Source: an uncultured Eubacteriales bacterium
Lineage (GTDB): Bacteria > Bacillota > Clostridia > Christensenellales > UBA1242
Reading direction: 5' to 3'
Assembly: GCA_900551855.1 (NCBI GenBank)
Contig: URXM01000001.1
Span: 202,734 to 266,733, forward strand
Length of the DNA: 64,000 nucleotides
Shown here: positions 26,239 to 36,800 of the stretch, one piece after another
Numbering within the stretch: position 1 is the stretch's first letter
How the letters are laid out: every line of letters begins with the position of its first letter
Program-made: the position numbers and the translations under genes
The notes under the pieces: generated by a model
What the model was told of the DNA's origin: nothing
Seen by the model: the letters and a program-made list of their open reading frames with translations, nothing else
The model's database searches: none

Positions 26239-27861
26239 ATGGATATCGAAATCGTTAAAGAAAAATTTGATAAATTGCTTAAGGAATCTAAAAAAGATGT
26301 CAATGAATTGAAAAAAGATGACAAGCCTTATCAGTTTGTTCGCCGTTTGCATTGGGTTGATAAAAATGGCTATGCTGTCAAACTTAATGAGAGATTTAAG
26401 CTTCTTGGACATGATAGAAAACCCAAATTTGAAAATCCAATTATCAAAGGGGCCAGAATGCTTAAAGAATTTTTGGATGAGGGACATTCTTTGGACGAAT
26501 TGACAATCAAAAGTCCTATTATGAGATACATCAACGATTCAAGAATTTTGACTGACGATGGACACGAAATGACTCTTAAAGAAAAATTTGAGGCTATGGG
26601 CTATCCAAGAGAAGAAAAAAGAACAAAAAATGTTATTGAAAAAATTAAGCAGAAAATTATTGAATATGTTGAAAGAACAGGAAATTCTGTTGATATGATG
26701 GGGAAAAATGACCCAGAGTACAAATACATTTGGGGTACAGACATAAAGGATAAAGACGGTAAGTCTTTAACCATAGAAGAAAAATTTGCCGCTGCCGGAT
26801 TTGACAGAAAAAGAAAATACTCTGTGAATGTTAAACAGGATTTGATTGATGCTGTAAACAAATATTTGGCAGAAGGTGGAAGTTTTCATGTTGTCAGAAA
26901 TACTTTGCCATTTTATTCTAAACTTTATATTTATTGCGATCATTTGGCAAACAAAAATGGTTTCAGATCTTCTTATGAAGACATTATGAAAAGTCTTGGA
27001 TACAGAGAATATTCTGATTTGTTTTATAGATATAGTTATTTGAAAAATTTGTCTTCTTTTAGAGATGAAAAAGGTTTTGTTGACAGTTATAAAGCGGACA
27101 AAAAAATGAAAGCTTTTGTCAACGATGCTGCAATTTCTCTTGATGTGCCTATTGCTGTTGTTGTTGAACTTATCTGCGAAGAAAAATTGAAAGAAGTATG
27201 TTTGAGTGTAGATTATTTTGCTCATGTTAAAGATGAAATTTTGGAATATGTCAAAACAGGCAAAACGCTTGAAGGTGTTTCAAGAGTAAATCCAGAATTG
27301 TATGGAAAGATAAGTTATCTTAGAAAGTATATTTCCACAAATTATGGAGATAACATTTCGTCTTATGATGTGTTGGTTATTTTGGGGTTGGATAACATTG
27401 ACAACAATTTCAAAATATATCCTTCACCAGTGAAAGAAATTGAAACAACAATGAGCAAGATGATCAAAATTGCTGCTGGTCAAGGTGGAAAAATTTACAA
27501 GAAAGATTTGTCAGAAGAAGATTATAGAAGCGCTTTGATCAAGTCTATAAGAATGGGTATAACTACAAAAGCTTTGTTTAAGATGTATGATATTGATTAT
27601 ATGGATGGGCGTAGTTGTGCAAGACTATCAAAAATTATAACAAGTCAATATCCATTTATGAAAGAAATGGTGGAAAGAAAACAAGAACTTATCAAAGAAA
27701 GTGGGATTTCTGCCGAAAAAGGTGCATGCGAGGAAGAAATTTTTGAACAAAACATCAAATCAAGTTTGCAATCTTATGCAGAATTTAAGGACAAAATCTT
27801 CAATTATGAAAGAAGAATAATTGAACATTCAACAGAAAAAGATGTAAAAACTATTGAGTAA
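26239..27861 (+). CDS. Repeat protein of unknown function
   Basis: 540 aa from ATG 26239 (SD GAGG, spacing 6). I do not recognise the family. The N-terminal half contains at least three imperfect units of about 65-75 residues. Each has a charged helix, a WVDKNG / ILTDDGHE / IKDKDGKS turn, and a repeated ending: LNERFKLLGHDRK, LKEKFEAMGYPRE, IEEKFAAAGFDRK. A fourth, weaker unit ends MKSLGYREY. The units look like small helical, perhaps DNA-binding or adaptor, modules. The C-terminal half is helical and charged. No signal peptide, membrane segment or catalytic motif is seen. It is a single gene with its own promoter and terminator. Confidence 0.7.
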   Translation: MDIEIVKEKFDKLLKESKKDVNELKKDDKPYQFVRRLHWVDKNGYAVKLNERFKLLGHDRKPKFENPIIKGARMLKEFLDEGHSLDELTIKSPIMRYINDSRILTDDGHEMTLKEKFEAMGYPREEKRTKNVIEKIKQKIIEYVERTGNSVDMMGKNDPEYKYIWGTDIKDKDGKSLTIEEKFAAAGFDRKRKYSVNVKQDLIDAVNKYLAEGGSFHVVRNTLPFYSKLYIYCDHLANKNGFRSSYEDIMKSLGYREYSDLFYRYSYLKNLSSFRDEKGFVDSYKADKKMKAFVNDAAISLDVPIAVVVELICEEKLKEVCLSVDYFAHVKDEILEYVKTGKTLEGVSRVNPELYGKISYLRKYISTNYGDNISSYDVLVILGLDNIDNNFKIYPSPVKEIETTMSKMIKIAAGQGGKIYKKDLSEEDYRSALIKSIRMGITTKALFKMYDIDYMDGRSCARLSKIITSQYPFMKEMVERKQELIKESGISAEKGACEEEIFEQNIKSSLQSYAEFKDKIFNYERRIIEHSTEKDVKTIE

Positions 27862-27883
27862 AAATTTCTTATTTAGGATTTTT

Positions 27884-27911
27884 AGAGCGAATTATTTTTC
27901 GCTCTTTTTTA
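27884..27911 (+). terminator. Terminator of the 26239 gene
   Basis: AGAGCGAA (27884-27891), loop, TTCGCTCT (27898-27905), then T-run. Confidence 0.92.
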
Positions 27912-27989
27912 TTTTTTTTCTGTATTGTTTGGTTATTTTTTTTAAATATATTATAATATTGTCATAAGATTTGTTTAAGGTTTGAAAAC

Positions 27990-30341
27990 ATGATATTTAA
28001 AAAATTTTTTAACAAGAATGCAGATCTCGTAAATGAGTATGCAAAAGAATTTAATGTTTTGCCTTCAACAATGTATTTGATTTTATCAAGAGGATATTCA
28101 AGTAGAGAAGAAATTTCGGAATATTTATCCGTAGGACAACTTTTAAATCCTTTCCTTATTGGAAATATGAAAAAGTTATGTGACCGAATACATTTGGCAA
28201 AACAAATGGGCGACAGAGTCCTTATTTTTGGCGATTATGATGTTGATGGCGTTAGTGCAACTGCCATTATGCTTAAGACGCTCAAAAAAATTGGTATTGA
28301 TGCTGATTTTTATCTGCCTAACCGTTATGTTGACGGTTATGGTTTGACATGCGATTGTATAGATAAGATTGAAAAACAATTTGCACCTGATTTGATAATC
28401 ACAGTTGACTGTGGTATTTCTTGCTATAAAGAAGTTGAATATGCAAAAGAAAAAGGCATTGAGATAATAGTCACAGATCACCATGAGATACCAGAAATTT
28501 TGCCTGACACAATTGTTTTGAATGCAAAAATCGAAGGTCAAGAATATCCATTTAGAGAACTCTGTGGCACTGGGCTTGCTTACAAAATAAGTGAAGCGCT
28601 TTTGGGACAGAAAAAGGCTGAAGAATTTTTGCCTATTGCTGCTATTGCAACCATTGCTGACATTGTTTCTCTTACCGGTGAAAACAGAAACATTGTCAAG
28701 AGAGGACTTAGATGTTTTGACAAGTTGCCTCTTGGTTTGAGAATGCTTTTGAAAGAAAACAAGGTTTCAATTTCAAATCCTTCTTCAACAGAAATTGCTT
28801 TCAAAATTGCTCCAAAAATCAACTCTTCTGGAAGAATGGGTGATGCTGGGGACAGCTTGGCAATTTATATGAGTGAAGATCCTGTCACTGTAAGAAAATA
28901 TCTTGACAAGATAAAAAATCACAACACCAAAAGACAAGAATTGAGTGCTAAAATTATGGAAGATTGTGAAAAGGCTATTGAAAAAATGGACCTTTCAAAA
29001 ACAAGAGTCATTTGTTTGGCTTCAAAAAAATGGGATCAAGGTGTTTTGGGAATTGCTTGTGCTAGACTTGTGGAAGAATACAATAGACCAGTGTTTTTGT
29101 TCTCGCAAGTTGGGGATACATTGCACGGCTCTGGAAGAAGCATTGATGACATAAACATTCATGAATTGTTGTCTTCTTTGCAAGACATTTTGGATACTTT
29201 TGGTGGCCACACAATGGCCGCAGGGTTGACTCTTAAAAGAGCAAATTATGAAAGTTTTTGCAATCGTGTAAATGCTTTTGTTTTTGAAAAAGTGAGTGAT
29301 AAAGTTTTTATTCCTATCAAATATTATGATTTGGAACTTAAAAACGAGGACATAACAGACAGATTTTTGGAAGAACTCAATTTGTTGGAGCCTTTTGGTT
29401 GTGGAAATGCTAGACCAAAGTTTAAAATCACTGCTGATAACATTGAGATTGTTCCAAGAAAATATTCTCCTGCACATTGTGATATCAAGATTGGATCATT
29501 GCAACTTGTTTATTTCAACTTTATAAAAAAATATGTTCCACTAAACTTTTCTAGATATAAATCTTTTATATTTGAATTTCAAGGTGGAGGCAGAAATGGT
29601 GTTGTGAGTGATTTTGATGCTGGAAGCTTTATTTCTGCAAATGCTCATATGTTCACATATCCAATGCAATATCAACAACTTTTGTATAAAGACAATCGAC
29701 CTTCAAAATTTTCTTATTATCCTCAGTCCGAACTTTTGAATTTTGTTGCAAGCACACAAAGCGGTGTTTTTGGGACTGCCTTTGTGGCGTATTCTGCTTA
29801 TGATTTTGTCAACTTTTTGAAAGAATATTCAAAAGACAACATTTATCATGTGGGAATTTGTGATGAAAATTGTATAGGATACAACAGTGTTTTGCTTTCT
29901 CCAAAAGGCGTGAATTGGGCAAAGAATTTCAATAAGATTGTTTTCCTTTCTCCTGTGATTGATGAAGGATTTGTTGCTGAACTAAATGAAGTTTCAAAGG
30001 CAGAAATTTGTCTTCCTTTGGAAAAAGAATTTGACAAGCAAAGATTTTCTTATCTCGACCTTTCTAGAGAAACTTTTGGGAAAATTTTTAAAGCTCTTGT
30101 TGCAAGAAATTATTTGAAATATTATTCTATTTTTGATATCTATCAAAATAAAATGATTGGGAAAGTTGGATTTGATACATTTTATGTTGCGTACTTGGTT
30201 TTTGAAGAACTGGGACTGATCAAAACCGAATGTGATACTTTTATGTATATTTCGCAAAACAAAAACATCAAAAAAGCCTTGACAGAGTCTTCGCTTTATA
30301 ATAAACTTTTATTGTTGAAAAACTCTTTGGAGAAAAAATGA
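27990..30341 (+). CDS. recJ: Single-stranded-DNA exonuclease RecJ
   Basis: 783 aa, like Bacillota RecJ with its C-terminal extension. It degrades single-stranded DNA 5' to 3' in recombination and repair. The DHH-family metal motifs are in order: FGDYDVDGVSATA, IITVDCGIS, VTDHHEIPE, and IATIADIVSL. The DHHA1 domain shows NSSGRMGDAG and FGGHTMAAGL, followed by an OB-like domain and a C-terminal region of about 230 aa. A TATAAT at 27952-27957 may be its -10 box. The SD is weak (AAGG, spacing about 9). The stop TGA overlaps the rel start as ATGA, so recJ and rel are coupled. Confidence 0.96.
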   Translation: MIFKKFFNKNADLVNEYAKEFNVLPSTMYLILSRGYSSREEISEYLSVGQLLNPFLIGNMKKLCDRIHLAKQMGDRVLIFGDYDVDGVSATAIMLKTLKKIGIDADFYLPNRYVDGYGLTCDCIDKIEKQFAPDLIITVDCGISCYKEVEYAKEKGIEIIVTDHHEIPEILPDTIVLNAKIEGQEYPFRELCGTGLAYKISEALLGQKKAEEFLPIAAIATIADIVSLTGENRNIVKRGLRCFDKLPLGLRMLLKENKVSISNPSSTEIAFKIAPKINSSGRMGDAGDSLAIYMSEDPVTVRKYLDKIKNHNTKRQELSAKIMEDCEKAIEKMDLSKTRVICLASKKWDQGVLGIACARLVEEYNRPVFLFSQVGDTLHGSGRSIDDINIHELLSSLQDILDTFGGHTMAAGLTLKRANYESFCNRVNAFVFEKVSDKVFIPIKYYDLELKNEDITDRFLEELNLLEPFGCGNARPKFKITADNIEIVPRKYSPAHCDIKIGSLQLVYFNFIKKYVPLNFSRYKSFIFEFQGGGRNGVVSDFDAGSFISANAHMFTYPMQYQQLLYKDNRPSKFSYYPQSELLNFVASTQSGVFGTAFVAYSAYDFVNFLKEYSKDNIYHVGICDENCIGYNSVLLSPKGVNWAKNFNKIVFLSPVIDEGFVAELNEVSKAEICLPLEKEFDKQRFSYLDLSRETFGKIFKALVARNYLKYYSIFDIYQNKMIGKVGFDTFYVAYLVFEELGLIKTECDTFMYISQNKNIKKALTESSLYNKLLLLKNSLEKK

Positions 30342-32419
30342 AAGAAAAATTATTAGAAAAAATTTACAAAGATTTTAATTTGAATGAAAAAGAAAAGAAA
30401 TTTGTTGAAGAATGCCTTTCCGAAGAAATGAATTTACAGCGACTCAATATCGTTGTGGACACTATGATCGAGTATCATATTCAGGAAGAAGTGCTTGTTG
30501 CTTACATCCTTTTTCAACGCTTTAAAATTGATGAAGAATGGGCTAACGAATACGAAAAAGCACTTACAAAAAATCAACATCACTTGTATGAAACATTCAA
30601 AATTTTGAGAGATGTAAGAGTTTTTTCTAAAAATGGTGAAGCTGATGATATCAGAAGAATGTTTGTCGCCATCTGCCAAGATGTTAGGGTGGTTATTGTC
30701 AAATTCGCTACAATTTTATACGACTTGAAACTTATAAAAAATCCTATGTCTGATGAAGACAAGGGCTTTGTTCAAATGGTAAGTGATATTTTTGCACCTC
30801 TTGCAGAAAGGCTTGGTCTTTCTATGTTTAAGTCAGCTTTTGAGGATTATTGTTTTGAACTTTTGGAGCCAAAAGCTTATCAAGAATTGAAAAACAATGC
30901 TTTAATGAAAACAGAGGACAATCAAAAACAAATTGCAATCACTCGAAAAAAATTGGAACAGATTTTGGACGAACTTGAAATCAAGGGCGAAATTCAATCA
31001 AGGCAAAAACACTTTTACTCTGTATATAAAAAATTAGTCAAGAAAAACATCACTCTTGGTAAGGTCTATGATTTGGTGGCAATGAGAGTCCTTGTGCCAA
31101 CAGTTGAAGATTGTTATGCTGTGCTTGGAAAAATTCACGCTATTTACAAGCCAATTCAGGGAAGGGTGAAAGATTATATTGCAAACCCTAAGCCAAATGG
31201 TTATCAAAGTTTGCATACAACTATTGTTGCTGACAACAATCGTCCTTTGGAAATTCAAATAAGAACTTTTGAGATGCACAAAAATTCTGAATACGGAATT
31301 GCTGCTCACTGGATTTATAAAGAAAGAAGAGGTCAAAACAAATTTGACCAGAAGATGACTTGGTTTAGACAAATTTTGGAAAATGCCAACGAATTGTCAT
31401 CTGAAGAATTTATTGAAACTTTGAAAGTTGAATTGTACGGAGAAGCAATCGTTGTTCAGACACCAAAAGGCAAAGTTTTGGAATTTCCTTTGGGAGCAAC
31501 TGTTATTGACTTTGCTTATGCCATTCACTCAGAAGTTGGAAACACTTGTGTTGGAGCAAAGATAAACGGGAAGATTGTTCCTATTTCAACAGTTTTGTCA
31601 AATGGTGATGTTGTTGAGATTTTGACAAATCAAAACAGCAAAGGACCTTCAAGAGATTGGCTTTTGCATGTTAAGACTTCTAGTGCTAGATCAAAGATCA
31701 AAGCATTTTTCAAGAGCGAACTTAAAGACGAAAATATTAGAATCGGAAAAGCAATTTTGGAGCAGGCTGTTAAGACAAGAAATCTCAACATAACAAAAAT
31801 TATGAAGGAAGAATATCTGCTTGAAATCGCAAAGAGTATGATGATTGAAAGTCTTGATGGTCTGTATGCAGAAATCGGTGCTGGAAGTTTGTCTGTAAAC
31901 AGCGTTGTAGGAAGATTGATAAATCTTTACAACAAAGAAAAGACTTTGGATCTTAAAGAGAATGTCATTACTGTCAAGAGAAACAAAGATGGTATTTTGA
32001 TTGATGGAGACAGCGGACTTTTGATAAGATATGCAGGCTGTTGCACTCCAGTCACTGGAGATGAAATCATTGGTTATATTTCAAGAGGAAGAGGCGTGAC
32101 AATTCACAGAAAAAATTGTCCAAACTTGAAATATCTTGAACCAGAGCGTTTGATTAAGGCAGAATGGCAAGACAGTCTTGTTTCTGATTTTACGGCAGTT
32201 ATAAAAGTTTATGCCGACAATACAAATGCAGTAATCAATTCTTTGAACAATGCTGCAAGAGACTTGAAAAACAAACTTAAAGGATTTGGTTATAGAGAAA
32301 TTAAAGGAGAACTTGTTTTTGAAATTGTTGTTCAAATCAACAACAAAACAGAAATTGACAATATTATTAAGAGTTTTGAATCTATTAAAGATGTTAGAAA
32401 AGTATTTAGGAGTGCGTAA
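30338..32419 (+). CDS. relA: Long RelA/SpoT homologue, (p)ppGpp synthetase with degenerate hydrolase domain
   Basis: 693 aa, slightly short for the family. It makes the stringent-response alarmone (p)ppGpp. The synthetase domain is intact: SRQKHFYSVYKKL, YDLVAMRVLV, GRVKDYIANPKPNGYQSLHTT and EIQIRT. The TGS domain (TPKGKVLEFPLGATVIDFAYAIH), the Cys-containing CCTPVTGDEIIGYISRGRG segment and a C-terminal ACT domain follow. The N-terminal HD hydrolase region is recognisable only by its C-terminal part (VSDIFAPLAERLGLS). The HD dyad and the ED-type residues of bifunctional enzymes are missing; VAYILFQRFKID stands where ALLHDVVED would be. Predicted synthetase-only; a separate hydrolase would be needed. 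It overlaps recJ and hemZ. Confidence 0.95.
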   Translation: MKEKLLEKIYKDFNLNEKEKKFVEECLSEEMNLQRLNIVVDTMIEYHIQEEVLVAYILFQRFKIDEEWANEYEKALTKNQHHLYETFKILRDVRVFSKNGEADDIRRMFVAICQDVRVVIVKFATILYDLKLIKNPMSDEDKGFVQMVSDIFAPLAERLGLSMFKSAFEDYCFELLEPKAYQELKNNALMKTEDNQKQIAITRKKLEQILDELEIKGEIQSRQKHFYSVYKKLVKKNITLGKVYDLVAMRVLVPTVEDCYAVLGKIHAIYKPIQGRVKDYIANPKPNGYQSLHTTIVADNNRPLEIQIRTFEMHKNSEYGIAAHWIYKERRGQNKFDQKMTWFRQILENANELSSEEFIETLKVELYGEAIVVQTPKGKVLEFPLGATVIDFAYAIHSEVGNTCVGAKINGKIVPISTVLSNGDVVEILTNQNSKGPSRDWLLHVKTSSARSKIKAFFKSELKDENIRIGKAILEQAVKTRNLNITKIMKEEYLLEIAKSMMIESLDGLYAEIGAGSLSVNSVVGRLINLYNKEKTLDLKENVITVKRNKDGILIDGDSGLLIRYAGCCTPVTGDEIIGYISRGRGVTIHRKNCPNLKYLEPERLIKAEWQDSLVSDFTAVIKVYADNTNAVINSLNNAARDLKNKLKGFGYREIKGELVFEIVVQINNKTEIDNIIKSFESIKDVRKVFRSA

Positions 32420-33825
32420 TGAAAATTTTGTGCAACAATATTGATTTGGAAAAGGATATGCAAGATTTGATAAATCTTTTTTACGATGAAGAAGATTGTC
32501 CTTTTTCTGTTGAGCACAATTTGAAACAAGAAAACAACAATTATGTCAGCACAATCTATATTGGTGCAGGTGATAACACAAAAACTTATGTAAAAAACTT
32601 TTCTATTGATGAAAATGCATCAGAATTGTTGAGAAAAAGTCTGTTGAAAAGATATTGCAAAAATCACTTATATGAAGTTGTAAGTTATGTTTCAAAAAAG
32701 ACTTTGCCTTGGGGATCTCTTACAGGGGTAAGACCTACAAAATTTGCAAGAGATATGGTTGAAAGAGGAGAAATAAAACCTCACCTTATTTCTGAAGTTT
32801 TGGTAAGAGATTATCATGTTAGCATTGAAAAAGCGAAACTGGTTGTGCAAATATTGAAAAATCAAAAATGTATTATCAAAAATGATAAATTGATTGATTT
32901 GTTTATAAATATCCCTATTTGTCCTACGAGATGCAATTATTGTTCGTTCATTTCAAACGAACTTTGCACTGTTGCAGACAAAGTGGATACATATCTTGAT
33001 TGTGTTTTGAAAGAATTGGAAGCGGTAAAAAAAGTTATTGCCGATCAGTCATACATTGTCAGAACTGTTTACATTGGGGGAGGAACGCCTACTGTTTTGA
33101 CAGCAGAACAGTTGGACAGACTGCTTTCTCAAATAAGTTATCCTGTTACAGAATTTACTGTTGAATGTGGGCGTGCAGACACAATTACTAGAGAGAAATT
33201 GGAAGTCTTGAAAAAATATAATGTTTCAAGAATTTCTATCAATCCTCAAACATTTTGCGAAGCAACCTTGAAAAGAATTGGAAGAAAAACAACAAACAAA
33301 CAAGTTTTGGATGCATATATGCTGGCTATGGAATATGATTTTGTTGTCAATATGGATATCATTGCTGGGCTTACTGGAGAGAGATTTGGCATTTTCAAGA
33401 GAACAATAAACACTCTTTTGGAATTATATCCACAAAACATCACTGTCCACACTCTTTCTGTCAAGAATGCTTCTCAAATTCGCGGAGAAGAGATTAAGTT
33501 TAAAGATGATGTGCCAAAAATGGTAGAATATGCTGAAAAGACTTTGATTGAAAATGGATATAAACCATATTATCTTTACAGACAAAAACATCAAATTGCC
33601 GGACTGGAAAATGTGGGTTATTATAGAGATGACAATGTTTGCATTTTCAACATTGACAGTATGGAAGACACTTCTTCTGTTGTTGCAATTGGTGCAGGTG
33701 CAATTTCAAAGAGAGTATATAATTTGGAAAACAGAATTGAGCGTCAACCAAACTGTAAATTTATCAACGATTACATCTCAAGAATTGATGAGATGATTGA
33801 TAAAAAAATCAAATTTTTTTCTTAG
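32419..33825 (+). CDS. hemZ: Radical SAM coproporphyrinogen dehydrogenase-like protein HemZ
   Basis: 468 aa. The radical SAM CxxxCxxC cluster is Cys168, Cys172 and Cys175 in IPICPTRCNYCSF. SAM-binding GGGTPT follows (YIGGGTPTVLTAEQL). The long N-terminal region of about 160 aa with WGSLTGVRPTKFA is typical of the HemZ subfamily, found near recJ/relA in Bacillota. The family converts coproporphyrinogen III to protoporphyrinogen anaerobically, but no other haem gene is present here. Several HemN-like proteins have other roles, so the reaction is not certain. The ATG overlaps the rel stop by one base. No terminator was found after it. Confidence 0.88.
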   Translation: MKILCNNIDLEKDMQDLINLFYDEEDCPFSVEHNLKQENNNYVSTIYIGAGDNTKTYVKNFSIDENASELLRKSLLKRYCKNHLYEVVSYVSKKTLPWGSLTGVRPTKFARDMVERGEIKPHLISEVLVRDYHVSIEKAKLVVQILKNQKCIIKNDKLIDLFINIPICPTRCNYCSFISNELCTVADKVDTYLDCVLKELEAVKKVIADQSYIVRTVYIGGGTPTVLTAEQLDRLLSQISYPVTEFTVECGRADTITREKLEVLKKYNVSRISINPQTFCEATLKRIGRKTTNKQVLDAYMLAMEYDFVVNMDIIAGLTGERFGIFKRTINTLLELYPQNITVHTLSVKNASQIRGEEIKFKDDVPKMVEYAEKTLIENGYKPYYLYRQKHQIAGLENVGYYRDDNVCIFNIDSMEDTSSVVAIGAGAISKRVYNLENRIERQPNCKFINDYISRIDEMIDKKIKFFS

Positions 33826-33853
33826 ATTATATTATTGAATTTTAAAAATCATT

Positions 33854-33881
33854 TTGTAAAATATTTTTAATTTGTTATAAT
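33854..33881 (+). promoter_or_regulatory. Promoter giving a leaderless transcript for the InlB-repeat gene
   Basis: TTGTAA (33854-33859), 16 bp, extended -10 TGT-TATAAT (33873-33881). The ATG lies six nt after the -10, with no SD. Confidence 0.6.
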
Positions 33882-33887
33882 AATTAT

Positions 33888-36800
33888 ATGAAAAAATTAT
33901 TGGCAATAGTTTTTATAATGTTATGTAGTTTTTCACTCTTAGGTGGTGGAGTGTATTTGGCATGCTGTAACACGGATTTATATACTGGAAATGATTCAAC
34001 TTCGGAAGAAAACAATGGGGAAAATGATCCTGATGATGGCAAAGATGACAATTTAGGACAAGATGCTACATCAGAATTTGACTGGACTATTAGAGTTATG
34101 TGGAGAACTGGTGGTAATGATAGTTCTTATACGCTTGCACAAGCAAGTGATAATGAAGATGAGGCTGGTAAGCATGGATATTTTGGTATGCAGTGGGCTG
34201 ATGAAAATTATAAATTAGGTAATTTAACAGGAAATAGATCTCAATATAAAGCAAGTGGAAGAAGCTTGACAACTGATAATAATAGTACATTTGGTGCCAA
34301 ATATATGCATTATGATTATTGGAATATTTTTGCATATAGAAGACTTATAATTTTGGATTGCTATTATAATGACTATGAAGGAACATTTTGTGGAATTCAA
34401 AAAGGAACTGAGAATTCTAACGGAAGAACATCTCAAAGTAATGGAAGATATTTTATCTATAGAAGCAATGATGTTGAAAAAATAACAACAAATCAAAATA
34501 CAGCTACAAGTGGATGCAGCACATGGCTTAAGGGTAATTTTTATTTGTTGTTTAGAAAAGATTACAGCATTTCTTTTAATAATAATGGTGGGACTGGAGG
34601 CCCATCATCCTTCACTGCATTGGCAGGGATAGGATATACCATGCCATCAACCAAACCAACAAGAACGGGCTATACTTTTTCTGGTTGGAGTAGAAGTTCA
34701 CCAGGTGGAACCATATATAATCCAGGGCATGCTTTTGACGATTCTTGGGTATATTCAGATGATGAATGGTATGCGAATTGGACAGCAAATACATACGGAG
34801 TTTCATATAATGCCAATGGTGGAAGAATTTCAAATTCTCCATCACTAGACAGTGTGACAAAAATAAGTGGCTATTCATTTAGTTTAAATAGTGATGGATA
34901 TTATGAAAGTTCAAACAATGGAGTTAACAATTCCTATTCATTATGTAGAGTAAATTTCACAGCAAATGCAGGAACGACAGTAACATTTTATGTTATCAAT
35001 TATGCAGAATCGAATTATGATTTTGGAATATTTAGCAATTTAAATACGAAACTATCGTCATCATACACGGAAGACACAAGCAATGTATACCGGAGTTTCA
35101 AGGGGTCAAGTTCATCTAGTGAGCAAACAGTGTCGTATAATATAACGAGTTCTGGGACACATTATATTTATATAAAATATAGAAAAGATAGTTCAAATTC
35201 ATCATATAATGATAGTTTGCAATTCAGAATGTATGGAAAATCTGTTACATATAACTCCACTTATAGTACATTGCCTACACCAACAAAAACAGGCTATAAC
35301 TTCATTGGCTGGTATAAAAATAGTGGCTTGACAAGCAAGGTCACATCTTCTTCAACAGTTTCAACAGCCCGACATCACACATTATATGCGAAATGGGAGA
35401 TAGAGACATACACACTCACTTTATATTACGCAGGCAGAGGACAGACAAACTATACAGATTTCACAATATCTTCATCAAGAGGGACGGTGAGAAATAGTAC
35501 AGTTGCATATCCATCGGGCTCTGATAAGGGGTATGTAGATTGCACATACTCAACAAGTTCAGTAAGTGTAACAATATCGCTAACAAATGATGCAAATTAT
35601 GACTATTATATGAGAATAGGAGGCATGCCAACAACAAGCACATATACCAAACTATACACAACTTCAAATGATTCATATACATACTATTGGACACCGACAT
35701 CGAACAAACAGATAAGTATATACATATATCAACGATATACAATAACATATGATAAAAACGGCGGGACTGGAACATTGCCGTCAACGACATACAAGAGATT
35801 TGGAACGAGTGTAACGCTCGGGACAAACAATTTGACAAAGACGAGTTACACAGCAAATGGCTGGAATACGAATACGACTGGAACAGGGACACACTATGCA
35901 TCAGGAGGAAGTTATTCCACGAATGCAAGTGACACATTGTATGCAGATTGGACACCAAAGACATCAACAATCAAGGTCCAAATTAGGACATCGACAGATG
36001 GGGTAAATTACACAAATTCAGCGACGGGTGGAAGTGTTTCGGTAAAATATTATTATGACAATAATAATTCTCCAACACAATCTACAGGCACAAATGTGAC
36101 AAGTTCTTCTATAACGACCGTTGCAACAAATGTATTGATAGATCAAACTGTCACATTAACTCCAAAAGCAAACAGTGGATATGTATTTGTTGGTGCGTCA
36201 ACTGGAACAACAGCTCCAAATTCTGCAACTGCAGGTACAACCTTTACACCAACGACACAGAATGGGTCATATACACTTTATGTGTACTTTAAAGTTTTGT
36301 CGACAAATCAATTGAAATATGATAGTACAGAAAAGTATTGGTATTTTGAAGAGGGAGAATATCCACAGAGTTATGTTGGAACAAGCATGAATAACACATT
36401 GAATGGTGCAAGTCCAGCAGTCAGTGGAACGATAACATACAACAATGGAAGTTCAAATGTGACAATAGGAGTCTATACATACAACAGCAAGAGATATGCA
36501 AAATTGCAAGCTGGGACAACACAAACATTGAAGATGAGCGATGGAACAAGTTATACATTTACACAAGGTCAATGGTATTGGTTTGAAGTAGAACCAATCA
36601 GATGGAGAGTAAGTGACTATGGAGTGTCAAGTACTTCATATCCAAGTGGCTGGAGCACATACGGGACATATAAGACAAACTTTACAGTTGTGAGTGATAG
36701 AGTGCTGATGGTTGGAGCTGTAGAGAGTGATGATGTTAAAGAAGGTTGGGCATTTACAAGCAGTGATATGTACAGCAACATCAAAAAATTGAATCAAGCA

